Shown: positions 26,071 to 33,945 of the stretch, one piece after another
How the letters are laid out: each line of letters opens with the position of its first letter
Position numbering within the stretch: the first letter of the stretch is position 1
Position numbers and translations under genes: made by a program
Notes under the pieces: generated by a model
The model's input: the letters and a program-made list of their open reading frames with translations, nothing else
The model's database searches: none
Told to the model about the DNA's origin: nothing
Assembly (NCBI RefSeq): GCF_014650955.1
Contig: NZ_BMVY01000003.1
Coordinates: 248,001 to 312,000 of the forward strand
DNA: 64,000 nucleotides
Origin: Streptomyces tauricus
GTDB lineage: Bacteria > Actinomycetota > Actinomycetes > Streptomycetales > Streptomycetaceae
Direction of reading: 5' to 3'

Positions 26071-26142
26071 CCTCCCGGTGCGATGGCTGCGGCTACTTCT
26101 CTCTCAAAGAATCCACGCCGCAGCCGACTTGATCTCGGGAGG
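26071..26142 (+). ncRNA. Y RNA 2 (minimal, no tRNA module)
   Basis: 72 bases. Outer stem CCTCCCG (26071-26077) with CGGGAGG (26136-26142) plus the same G-T pair as copies 1 and 3; internal loop with GGTGCGAT on the 5' side and ACTTGATCT on the 3' side; inner perfect 9-bp stem GGCTGCGGC (26085-26093) with GCCGCAGCC (26117-26125); 23-base terminal loop that starts TACTTC, as in the other two copies. It keeps the Ro-type stem but lacks the tRNA-like module. Confidence 0.75.
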
Positions 26143-26157
26143 CGCAGCAGATGGTGT

Positions 26158-26296
26158 GTGCCCGGTGCGCAGGCAGCGGTTACTTCATGGGATCAGAGGG
26201 TTGCGGGTTCAAGTCCCGTCATCGGCTTCGAGCCGGTGTAGCTCAATTCGGTAGAGCATCCGAACAAGTCCGCCGCCGACCCCTGAACTCGGGCAC
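26158..26296 (+). ncRNA. Y RNA 3 (YrlA-like, with permuted tRNA module)
   Basis: Outer stem GTGCCCG (26158-26164) with CGGGCAC (26290-26296), then GGTGCGCAGGCAG and CCTGAACTC strands and an inner stem GGCAGCGG (26172-26179) with CCGCCGCC (26270-26277; one A-C mismatch). Module: T-arm GCGGG-TTCAAGT-CCCGT (26203-26219), acceptor CATCGGCT (26220-26227), TCG loop, AGCCGGTG (26231-26238), D-arm GCTC-AATTCGGTA-GAGC (26241-26257) with the GG needed for D-loop/T-loop contact. Ends 54 bases before the Ro60 start codon. Confidence 0.8.
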
Positions 26297-26350
26297 GCTC
26301 CATTTGCTGCGCCTCCCTCCGGAACATCCGAGAATTCGGGGGAATTCATC

Positions 26351-27958
26351 ATGGCGCGGTTCAACACCAAGACGGCGAAGGCCAAGGGCACTTCGCGTGT
26401 CACCTCCACAGGGCGTGTGCTGCGGACCCACGAGGGCGGGCGGGGCGTCGAGCGGGATCCGCGTTCCGAGCTCTTCCTGCTGTCGATCGCCAACTTCGTC
26501 GCGCAGAAGACCTTCTACGAGAGCGGCGAGGCGCGCGACGACCGGTTCGCCGCGCTCGTACGGCAGCTCGCCGTCGCGGACCCGTCGTGGACGGCCGGAC
26601 TGCTCGACTGGCTGCGCGGCGAGGGCAACATGCGGACCGCGTCGATCGTGGGCGCCGCCGAGTACGTCAAGGCGCGCCTCGACGCGGGCGCCACGGACGG
26701 TCCGGCGAACCGGCAGGTCGTCGCCTCCGTGCTGCGCCGCCCGGACGAGCCGGGTGAGCTGCTCGCGTACTGGACCTCGCGGTACGGGCGGGCCGTGCCC
26801 AAGCCCGTGAAGCGCGGTATCGCGGACGCGGTGCGGCGGCTCTACGGCGGCCGGTCGCTGCTGAAGTACGACACCGCGTCCAAGGGGTATCGCTTCGGGG
26901 ACGTTCTCAATCTCGTGCACGCTTCGCCGGATCCGGAGAAGCCGTGGCAGGGCGAGCTGTTCCGGTACGCGCTCGACCGGCGGCACAACCCGGACACGGC
27001 TGTGCCACCCGCGTCCAGCCGTGTCCTCACCGCGCACCGTGCGCTGATGGCCGTGCCGGTGGGGGAGCGGCGGGGGGTCGTGACGTCCGAGGGCGGTGCC
27101 GCGCGGCTCGCGGAGGCCGGGATGACCTGGGAGGCGCTGGCCGGGTGGCTGCAGGGGCCGATGGACGCCGCTGCCTGGGAGGCCGTCATTCCGTCCATGG
27201 GGGCCATGGCGTTGGTGCGGAATCTGCGGAACTTCGATGAGGCCGGGGTCTCGGACGAGGTGGCGCGGCGGGTGGCCGCGAAGCTCAGTGACCCTGCTGA
27301 GGTCGCCCGGTCCCGGCAGTTTCCGTTCCGGTACCTCGCCGCCTACCAGCACGCGCCCTCGCTGCGGTGGGCCTATCCGCTGGAGCAGGCGCTCGGGCAT
27401 TCGCTGGCCAACGTGCCGGCGCTGGGCGGGCGGACGCTCGTGCTCGTCGACCGGTCCGGGTCGATGTTCCACTCGCGGATGTCCGACCGCTCGGAGCTCA
27501 ACCGGGCCGACGCGGCGGCGATCTTCGGTGCGGCGCTCGCGCTGCGGGCCGAGGAGGCCGATCTCGTGGAGTTCGGCACGGGTAGCGGCACCGTGAAGTT
27601 CCGCAAGGGCGAGTCGGTGCTGAAGGTGTTGGGGCGGTTCGGTGACCTCGGGGGTACCAACACGAGTGAGGCGGTGCGCAAGCACTACAAGAAGCACGAC
27701 CGGGTGCTCATCGTCACGGACGAGCAGGCCTCGTACAGCCATTACGGGGATCCGACCGAGCAGGTTCCGGCGCATGTGCCCGTGTACACGTGGAATCTCG
27801 CGGGGTATCGGGCGGGGCATGCGGCGTCGGGGAGCGGGGCTGGGCGCGGGGCCGGGGCTGGGAACCGGCATGTGTTCGGGGGGCTGTCGGATGCGGCTTT
27901 CCGGATGGTTCCGCTGCTTGAGTCCGCTCGGGATGCCGACTGGCCCTGGGTGGGGTGA
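26351..27958 (+). CDS. rsr: Rsr/Ro60-type TROVE-domain RNA-binding protein
   Basis: 535 residues. The N-terminal two thirds is the helical TROVE ring (about 20-350; VERDPRSELFLLSIANFVAQKTFYES and the RTASIVGAAEYVKARL repeats). The C-terminal third is a von Willebrand A-like domain with the MIDAS motif D367-R-S369-G-S371. Ro60 proteins bind misfolded RNA in the ring and Y RNAs on the outer surface, and in other bacteria they deliver RNA to exonucleases during maturation and stress. The ATG at 26351 has GGGGGAATTC upstream. The three Y RNAs directly upstream on the same strand form its RNA partners. Confidence 0.93.
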   Translation: MARFNTKTAKAKGTSRVTSTGRVLRTHEGGRGVERDPRSELFLLSIANFVAQKTFYESGEARDDRFAALVRQLAVADPSWTAGLLDWLRGEGNMRTASIVGAAEYVKARLDAGATDGPANRQVVASVLRRPDEPGELLAYWTSRYGRAVPKPVKRGIADAVRRLYGGRSLLKYDTASKGYRFGDVLNLVHASPDPEKPWQGELFRYALDRRHNPDTAVPPASSRVLTAHRALMAVPVGERRGVVTSEGGAARLAEAGMTWEALAGWLQGPMDAAAWEAVIPSMGAMALVRNLRNFDEAGVSDEVARRVAAKLSDPAEVARSRQFPFRYLAAYQHAPSLRWAYPLEQALGHSLANVPALGGRTLVLVDRSGSMFHSRMSDRSELNRADAAAIFGAALALRAEEADLVEFGTGSGTVKFRKGESVLKVLGRFGDLGGTNTSEAVRKHYKKHDRVLIVTDEQASYSHYGDPTEQVPAHVPVYTWNLAGYRAGHAASGSGAGRGAGAGNRHVFGGLSDAAFRMVPLLESARDADWPWVG

Positions 27959-27983
27959 CGGGACGCGTACGTCCGGTGGGGGT

Positions 27984-28111
27984 GGGGGCGGGGCCGTGCC
28001 GGTATGTCCGTCCGCGGCCTCCCGTGCGCACGGCCCTGAGTTTCCACGGGTGGACGTTTCCAGCGGGAGCCGTGTGCCGCGAACGTGACACACCGGCACG
28101 GCCCCGCCCCC
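27984..28111. repeat. Long-arm inverted repeat after rsr
   Basis: 20-bp perfect inverted repeat (27984-28003 and 28092-28111) continued after one mismatch by four more pairs (28005-28008 and 28087-28090), enclosing about 78 bases that include the palindrome CCGTGCGCACGG (28022-28033). It lies 26 bases after the rsr stop. A structured 3' UTR, a separate RNA or a terminator are all possible. Confidence 0.65.
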
Positions 28112-28151
28112 GGTCGCGTCGGCGGGTGCCGCTGCTGAGGGGGATTCTGAA

Positions 28152-28188
28152 CGGGGCGCCCCCGCCGTTGTCGGGTGGGGGCGCCCCG
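28152..28188. terminator. Bidirectional terminator between rsr and terD-like genes
   Basis: 15-bp stem with one G-T pair (28152-28166 and 28174-28188), loop GTTGTCG, 25 bases from the stop of the converging TerD gene. Confidence 0.82.
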
Positions 28189-28212
28189 GGGGTTTCGGGG
28201 GGTGAGGGCTGG

Positions 28213-29418
28213 TCAGAGCGCCTGGGCTGAGGGCTTTACCATGCCTCGGACCGTGCGGGACTTGACGAAGTTGCCCAGCGCCGTCATCTCCCACTCGCCG
28301 GAGAACTGCTTGATCAGCTTGGCCATCATCACGCCGGTCTGGGGCTCCGCGGTGGTGAGGTCGAAGCGGACCAGCTCCTCGCCCGTGGCGGCGTCCAGGA
28401 GACGGCAGTAGGCCTTGGCCACCTCGGTGAACTTCTGGCCCGAGAAGGAGTTCACCGTGAAGACCAGGCCCGTGACCTCCTGGGGGAGCCGGCCGAGGTC
28501 CACGACGATCACCTCGTCGTCACCGCCGCCCTCGCCCGTGAGGTTGTCACCGGAGTGCTTGATCGCGCCGTTCACGATCGAGAGCTTGCCGAAGTAGCAG
28601 CTGTCGATGTGGTTGCGCTGCGGGCCGTAGGCGATCACGGAGGCGTCGAGGTCGATGTCCTTGCCCCGGTACGCCGGCTCCCAGCCCAGGCCCATCTTCA
28701 CCTGGGAGAGGAACGGGCTGCCGCCCTTGGTGAGCGATACGGTCTGGTTCTTCTGGAGGTTCACCCGGCCCTTGTCGAGGTTGATCTTGCCGGTGCCCGG
28801 GGCGGGGGCTGCCGGGGGCGCCGGGGGTGCGGGCGGGGCCGCCGGTGCGGTGACCGGGGGTGCCGGGGGCGTCTGTAGCGTGGGGGCGGGGGCCGCCACC
28901 GGGGCCGGGGCGGCCGGCTCCTCCACCGTGACGCCGAAGTCGGTGGCGATGCCCGCCAGGCCGTTCGCGTATCCCTGGCCGACCGCGCGGGCCTTCCACG
29001 CGCCGTTGCGCAGGTAGACCTCGACGATGACCAGGGCCGTCTCGGTGCCGAGCTGGGGCGGGGTGAAGGAGGCCAGCACGGAGCCGTCGTCCGCGTTGCG
29101 GATCGTCGCCGTCGGCTCGATGCCCTGGAACGACTGGCCCGCCGCGTCCGGGCTAGCGGTGACGACGATCTTCTCGATGCCCTGGGGCACGGCTGTCGTG
29201 TCGACCGTGATCGAGTCGGGGGAGGTGCCGCCGCCGGAGCGGTACGTCACGCCCTGGCCGGACGGCTGGTTGTAGAAGATGAAGTCGTCGTCGGAGCGCA
29301 CCTTGCCGTCGGCGGTGAGCAGCAGGCCCGATACGTCGAGCCGCACCGGGGCGGCGACGTCCACCGTCACGCGGGTGACGGGGAGAGGGATGTTCGAGCC
29401 GGGGGTCATAGCTGTCAT
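28213..29418 (-). CDS. TerD-family protein with two TerD domains
   Basis: 401 residues. First TerD domain (about 1-175; NIPLPVTRVTVDV...DDDFIFYNQPSGQGVTY...VEVYLRNGAWKARAVGQGY), a Pro/Ala linker (about 178-228), and a second TerD domain (about 230-400; VSLTKGG, MGLGWEPAY, DLDASVIAYG, SIVNGAIKHSGDNLTGEGGGDDE). TerD domains bind calcium through acidic clusters, seen here as GEGGGDDE, and occur in tellurite and general stress systems. Start ATG at 29418; another ATG three codons later. It converges on rsr. Confidence 0.88.
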   Translation of the reverse strand: MTAMTPGSNIPLPVTRVTVDVAAPVRLDVSGLLLTADGKVRSDDDFIFYNQPSGQGVTYRSGGGTSPDSITVDTTAVPQGIEKIVVTASPDAAGQSFQGIEPTATIRNADDGSVLASFTPPQLGTETALVIVEVYLRNGAWKARAVGQGYANGLAGIATDFGVTVEEPAAPAPVAAPAPTLQTPPAPPVTAPAAPPAPPAPPAAPAPGTGKINLDKGRVNLQKNQTVSLTKGGSPFLSQVKMGLGWEPAYRGKDIDLDASVIAYGPQRNHIDSCYFGKLSIVNGAIKHSGDNLTGEGGGDDEVIVVDLGRLPQEVTGLVFTVNSFSGQKFTEVAKAYCRLLDAATGEELVRFDLTTAEPQTGVMMAKLIKQFSGEWEMTALGNFVKSRTVRGMVKPSAQAL

Positions 29419-29503
29419 GCCGGGTGAACGAGCGGACCGGCTTTGCCGTTCCCTTACCAAGCGGGTAATCGGCCGACCGGGTCAGGGGGGCGGGGGCAAA
29501 GGA

Positions 29504-29555
29504 TTGCGCAGTTCCCCGCGCCCCTAGGTACCTAGGGGCGCGGGGAACTGCGCAA
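29504..29555. repeat. Perfect 52-bp palindrome made of two inverted repeat copies
   Basis: Every base from 29504 to 29555 is symmetric around GGTACC. Each arm is a full copy of the dispersed repeat (GCGCAGTTCCCCGCGCCCCT at 29506-29525 and its inverse at 29534-29553). It lies between the alcohol dehydrogenase stop and the TerD start, both on the minus strand, so it probably ends transcription of the transporter operon. A small hairpin GGGGGC-GCA-GCCCCC follows near 29566-29580. Confidence 0.9.
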
Positions 29556-29622
29556 CGGGGGAGAGGGGGCGCAGCCCCCAGGCGTTGACGGGAATGGGTA
29601 GGGGCGGCGGGGGCGAGGACCC

Positions 29623-30612
29623 CTACGGGATCACCACTGTCTTTCGGCCGATGCCCGCGGCGAACTGGGTCAGGGCCTGGGGGTACTGGTCCAGGGGGAG
29701 GCGGTCGCTGATGAAGATGTCCGGGTTCAGGACACCCGTCGCGAACAACTCGGCCGCCCGTTCGAAGCTGTGGAGCACCGCCATCGAACCCGTGATGGTG
29801 ATCTCCTGGTTGTAGATCCGGTACGGGTCGATGGAGACCCGCGTCGCGTAGTCGGCCACCCCGAACTGCAGGAACGTGCCCGCCTTGGCGACCCGCCCAA
29901 GCCCGTCCTGGATCGCCGCCGCGTTCCCCGTGGCGTCGACCACCAGGTCCCACCCCTGCGGCCGGTCCAGCTCGTCGGCGCTGGTCGCGGACGCCGAGAC
30001 GCCGAGCTGCTGGGCGGTCGTCAGGCGCTCGGCATTGATGTCCACCATGTCCACGCTGGCCGCGCCCGTCCGCTTCGCCAGCTCCAGCATCATCAGGCCC
30101 ATCGTTCCGGAGCCGTAGATCAGGACGTGGGAGCCGAGGCGGGAGTTGAGGACGTCGTAGCCGCGTACCGCGCAGGAGAGCGGTTCGATCAGGGCCGCGT
30201 CCTGGGTGCGTACGTGCTCGGGGAGCTTGACGCAGTTCGCCACCGGCGCGACCGCGTACTGGGCGGCGCCGCCCGCCGTGGTCACGCCGATCGCAGCCCA
30301 GCGCTCGCAGAGGTTGTTGTGGCCCGTACGGCAGTAGCGGCACTCGTAGCAGTAGAGGGAGGGGTCCACGGCCACCTGGTCGCCGACCGAGAGTTCCGTG
30401 ACCTGGCGGCCCACGCCGACGACCTCGCCCGCGAACTCGTGGCCCGGGACGATCGGCAGCTTGGGGGCGAACTCGCCCTGGAGGATGTGCAGGTCCGTAC
30501 CGCAGAGTCCGCAGGCCGCGACCTCCACGACGACCTCGCGGGGGCCCGGCGTCGGGTCCGGGACCTCGGAGACGACGGCCTTTCCCACGGACTCGATGAC
30601 GGCGGCCTTCAT
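29623..30612 (-). CDS. Zinc-dependent medium-chain alcohol/polyol dehydrogenase
   Basis: 329 residues. Catalytic zinc ligands C37 and H58-E59 (GLCGTDLH, GHEFAGE); structural zinc cysteines C88, C91, C94 and C102; NAD-binding YGSGTMGLMMLE. The type resembles sorbitol/threonine dehydrogenases. It is the last gene of a transporter operon and its ATG overlaps the permease stop (ATGA), so oxidation of the imported polyol or sugar alcohol is the likely job. The exact substrate cannot be read from sequence. Confidence 0.87.
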   Translation of the reverse strand: MKAAVIESVGKAVVSEVPDPTPGPREVVVEVAACGLCGTDLHILQGEFAPKLPIVPGHEFAGEVVGVGRQVTELSVGDQVAVDPSLYCYECRYCRTGHNNLCERWAAIGVTTAGGAAQYAVAPVANCVKLPEHVRTQDAALIEPLSCAVRGYDVLNSRLGSHVLIYGSGTMGLMMLELAKRTGAASVDMVDINAERLTTAQQLGVSASATSADELDRPQGWDLVVDATGNAAAIQDGLGRVAKAGTFLQFGVADYATRVSIDPYRIYNQEITITGSMAVLHSFERAAELFATGVLNPDIFISDRLPLDQYPQALTQFAAGIGRKTVVIP

Positions 30613-31490
30613 TTCACGGCTCCCAGCGAAAGGCCCTGGACCAGCTTGTCCTGGGCGGCGAACCCCGCGGCGAGTACCGGCAGGGAGACGACGAGCGACG
30701 CGGCGCACACCTTCGCCAGGAACAGGCCCTGGCTGGTGATGAAGCCGGTGAGGAAGACCGGGGCGGTCTCCGCCACCACGCCCGTCAGCACACGGGCGAA
30801 CAGCAGCTCGTTCCAGCTGAAGATGAAGCAGATGAGGGAGGTGGCGGCTATGCCCGGGAGGGCTATGGGGGCGACCACCCGGGTCAGGATCGTGGGGAGT
30901 TTCGCGCCGTCTATCTGGGCCGCCTCGATGATCGCCACCGGGACCTCGGAGAGGAACGACTGCATCATCCATACCGCGATCGGCAGGTTCATCGACGTGT
31001 AGAGGATGACCAGGAGCCAGATGTTGTCCAGCATCCCGGTGTTCTTCGCGAAGAGGTAGATCGGCAGGAGGCCCGCGACGACGGGCAGCATCTTTGTGGA
31101 GAGGAAGAAGAAGAGGACGTCCGTCCACTTCTTCACCGGGCGGATGGAGAGCGCGTACGCCGCGGGGAGGGCGAGGACGAGGACCAGGAGGGTGGAGGCC
31201 AGGGACGCCACCGTCGAGTTGATCAGGGACGGCCAGGGGCTCGCGCCGCCGCCCGTGCCGAAGAACTCGCGGTAGCCGTCGAGGGTCAGGGGCGCCGCGA
31301 AGGACGGCGGGTTCGTCGCCGCGTCCTCCTCCGAGTGGAAGGACGTCAGCGCCATCCAGGCGATGGGCAGGAAGAAGACGATGCCGGCCAGCCAGGCGAC
31401 CAGGCCGAGGCCCCGTCCCCTGGGGCGGCGGGGGGTGGGATCGGCGGACTGGGTGCTGCTGGGTCGGGCTTGTACGGCGGTGGCGGTCAT
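30609..31490 (-). CDS. Carbohydrate ABC transporter permease (MalG type)
   Basis: 293 residues, six membrane helices, with the EAA loop IIEAAQIDGAKLPTILTRVVAPIALPG that contacts the ATPase. The C-terminus ends in QGLSLGAVK, typical of MalG-like proteins. Start ATG at 31490 overlaps the upstream permease gene by four bases. Works with the next two genes; the ATPase is not encoded here, so a shared MsiK-type ATPase elsewhere is likely, as usual in Streptomyces. Confidence 0.9.
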   Translation of the reverse strand: MTATAVQARPSSTQSADPTPRRPRGRGLGLVAWLAGIVFFLPIAWMALTSFHSEEDAATNPPSFAAPLTLDGYREFFGTGGGASPWPSLINSTVASLASTLLVLVLALPAAYALSIRPVKKWTDVLFFFLSTKMLPVVAGLLPIYLFAKNTGMLDNIWLLVILYTSMNLPIAVWMMQSFLSEVPVAIIEAAQIDGAKLPTILTRVVAPIALPGIAATSLICFIFSWNELLFARVLTGVVAETAPVFLTGFITSQGLFLAKVCAASLVVSLPVLAAGFAAQDKLVQGLSLGAVK

Positions 31491-32428
31491 GCGCGGGACA
31501 CCTCCTCGCGGAACAGGGACGAGACCACGCGCAGCGCGAAGGTCGCGATGATGATCGAGCCGATGACGACCAGGACGCCGGCCGCGGAGGCGAGGCCGTT
31601 CTCGTGGGCCTGGTAGAAGGTCTGGTAGACGGTGTAGGGCAGGTTCGCGGTGCCCAGGCCACCGGACGTGATCGTGAAGACCGCGTCGAAGTTCTGCACG
31701 ATGTAGATCGAGCCGAGCAGGGCGCCCAGTTCGAGGTAGCGGCGCAGGTGGGGAAGTGTGAGGTAGCGGAAGATCTGCCAGCCGCTCGCGCCGTCGACCC
31801 TCGCCGCCTCGATCTGCTGGTGGTCGCGGCTCTGCAGGCCCGCCAGCAGGATCAGCATCATGAACGGCGTCCACTGCCAGACGAGGGACATCTCGATGGC
31901 GAGCAGCGGGGTGTTGGAGATCCAGTCCGGTTCAGGGCCGCCCACATAGTGCAGCAAGCCATTGAGCAGGCCGTACTCGGGGTTGTAGAGCACATGCTTC
32001 CAGAGCAGCGCCGCCGCGACGGGCACCACAAGGAAGGGAGCGATCAGGAGCGTGCGGACCACGCCGCGGCCCCGGAACTTGCGGTCCAGGAGGAGGGCGA
32101 GGCCCAGTCCCAGGATCAGGCTGGCCAGGACGACGGAGACCGTCAGCAGGATGGTCGTCCAGACCGACTTGCGCAGGGCCGCGTCGGTGAGGACCTCGGT
32201 GTAGTTGCCGAAGCCCGTGAAGCTGCGGGCGTCCGGGTAGAGGGAGTTCCAGTCGAAGAAGGAGATCACCAGCGTGGCCACGAACGGCAGCTGGGTCACG
32301 GCGATCATGAAGATCAGGGCGGGCAGGAGCGGGGCCCGCGTCGCCCAGGCCTTCAGGCGGTCGGAGGGGGGCTTCTTCTCCGTGCGGACGGATGGTGCTG
32401 CCACGGGGGCTGTCGTTGTCGCGGTCAT
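31487..32428 (-). CDS. Carbohydrate ABC transporter permease (MalF type)
   Basis: 313 residues, six membrane helices after a charged N-terminus (KKPPSDRLKAWATR). EAA loop: IEAARVDGASGWQIFRYLTLPHL. Start ATG at 32428, overlapping the solute-binding protein gene by four bases. Relatives often serve sorbitol/mannitol uptake, consistent with the dehydrogenase in the operon. Confidence 0.9.
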   Translation of the reverse strand: MTATTTAPVAAPSVRTEKKPPSDRLKAWATRAPLLPALIFMIAVTQLPFVATLVISFFDWNSLYPDARSFTGFGNYTEVLTDAALRKSVWTTILLTVSVVLASLILGLGLALLLDRKFRGRGVVRTLLIAPFLVVPVAAALLWKHVLYNPEYGLLNGLLHYVGGPEPDWISNTPLLAIEMSLVWQWTPFMMLILLAGLQSRDHQQIEAARVDGASGWQIFRYLTLPHLRRYLELGALLGSIYIVQNFDAVFTITSGGLGTANLPYTVYQTFYQAHENGLASAAGVLVVIGSIIIATFALRVVSSLFREEVSRA

Positions 32429-33795
32429 CGTCCCTCGTACTCCTCGGCGATCTCCTCGGCCAGCTTCTGGGACTTCTTCAGGGCCGACTCGACGGACTGG
32501 CGTCCGGCGATGGCCGCGCTGATCTCCTGCGAGACCTTGGTGCCGAGATCGGTGAACTCGGGGATGCCGACGAACTGGATGCCGGGCGCGGGCCGCGGCT
32601 GTACGCCGGGGTCGGTCGGCCGGGCGCCCTCGATGGCCTCCTTGGTCATCTCCTGGAAGGCGCCGGCCTCCTTGCGGTAGTCGGCGTTCGTGTACGTCGA
32701 GGCGCGCTTGCCGGCCGGCACGTTGGACCAGCCGATCTCGTCGCCGACCAGCTGCTCGTACTCCTTGCTGGACGCCCAGGAGACGAACTTCCACGCCTTG
32801 TCGGGGTTGCGGGAGGCGTCCTGGATGCCCCAGGCCCAGGTGTAGAGCCAGCCGGAGGACTCGGTCTTGTCGACCGGCGCCGGCGCGTAGCCGATCTTGC
32901 CCTTGACCGGGGACTTCGCCGACTCCAGGGAGCCGGCCGCGGACGTGGCGTCGTACCACATGGCGACCTTGCCCTGGGTCAGGTTGTTGAGGCACTCGGC
33001 GAAGCCGGACTGGGCCGCGCCGGACTCGCCGTGCTCGCGGACCAGGTCCACGTAGAACTTGGTCGCCTTCTCGAACTCGGGGGAGTCGAGCCGCGCCTTC
33101 CAGTCCTTGTCGAACCAGGTGCCGCCGAAGGTGTTCACGACCGTGGTGAGCGGGGCCATGATCTCGCCCCAGCCGGGCAGGCCGCGCAGGCAGATGCCCT
33201 TCATGTCCGGCTCGGCGCCGTCGGCCTTGGCGGCGAGGTCGGCGACCTCGTCCCAGGTCGGGTTGGCGGGCATCTTCAGGCCCTTCTCGGCGAACACGTC
33301 CTTGCGGTACATCAGGAAGGACGACTCGCCGTAGAACGGCTGTCCGTAGAGCTTGCCGTCCTCCGCGGTGAGGGACTGGCGCATGGGCTTGAGGACGTCC
33401 TGCTCGTCGTAGCCGGGGTCCTTGGCGACGTACGAGTCCATCTCGTGCAGCCAGTCGTTCTTGGCGTAGATCGGTATCTCGTAGTTGGAGAGCGTCGCGA
33501 CGTCGTACTGGCCGGCCTGGTTGGCGAAGTCCTGGCTGATCTTGTCGCGGACGTCGTTCTCCGGCAGCACGGTGAAGTTCACCTTGATGCCGGTCTCCTT
33601 GGTGAAGTGGGCCGCGGTGAGTTTCTGCAGCTCCACCATCTGCGGGTTGTTGACCATGAGGACGTTGATGGAGTTGCCACCGGAGCCCGCACCGCCCGCT
33701 CCGGCCCAGCAACCGGAGAGCAGCGGGGCGAGCAGCGTCCCTGCGGCGGCCGCGGCGAACATCGCGCGCGGCCTCCGTCGGCTCTGGGTTCGCAT
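32425..33795 (-). CDS. Lipoprotein solute-binding protein (polyol/sugar ABC transporter)
   Basis: 456 residues. Lipoprotein signal with lipobox LLSGC (C29), then a family-1 extracellular solute-binding fold (INVLMVNNPQMVELQKLTAAHFTKETGIKVNFTVLPEND; GGTWFDKDW; GWLYTWAWGIQ). First gene of the operon 33795-29623. The 150-base gap to the DeoR-type gene should hold the promoter; no operator could be defined there. Polyol specificity is inferred from operon content and family resemblance. Confidence 0.9.
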   Translation of the reverse strand: MRTQSRRRPRAMFAAAAAGTLLAPLLSGCWAGAGGAGSGGNSINVLMVNNPQMVELQKLTAAHFTKETGIKVNFTVLPENDVRDKISQDFANQAGQYDVATLSNYEIPIYAKNDWLHEMDSYVAKDPGYDEQDVLKPMRQSLTAEDGKLYGQPFYGESSFLMYRKDVFAEKGLKMPANPTWDEVADLAAKADGAEPDMKGICLRGLPGWGEIMAPLTTVVNTFGGTWFDKDWKARLDSPEFEKATKFYVDLVREHGESGAAQSGFAECLNNLTQGKVAMWYDATSAAGSLESAKSPVKGKIGYAPAPVDKTESSGWLYTWAWGIQDASRNPDKAWKFVSWASSKEYEQLVGDEIGWSNVPAGKRASTYTNADYRKEAGAFQEMTKEAIEGARPTDPGVQPRPAPGIQFVGIPEFTDLGTKVSQEISAAIAGRQSVESALKKSQKLAEEIAEEYEGR

Positions 33796-33945
33796 GGATC
33801 ACTCCTGGATGTATCAGCACAAATGGGATGACGAGAGGATGGCGAAAGGGCTGGCAAGGCCCTGGCAGGGTGTTGTGGTGCCTCTGTAGTGGGTCGGTTG
33901 GGTTTTCGGACTCTCCGCCTGGCCCCGAAGGTCGGGATCGGGTGG

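Noticed and set aside
25960..26260. Ordinary or broken tRNA genes suggested by TTCGAGTCC and GTAGCTCA segments
   Set aside because: The halves are in reversed order, have no anticodon arm or CCA end, and are enclosed by Y-RNA-type stems; they fit permuted tRNA-like modules better.
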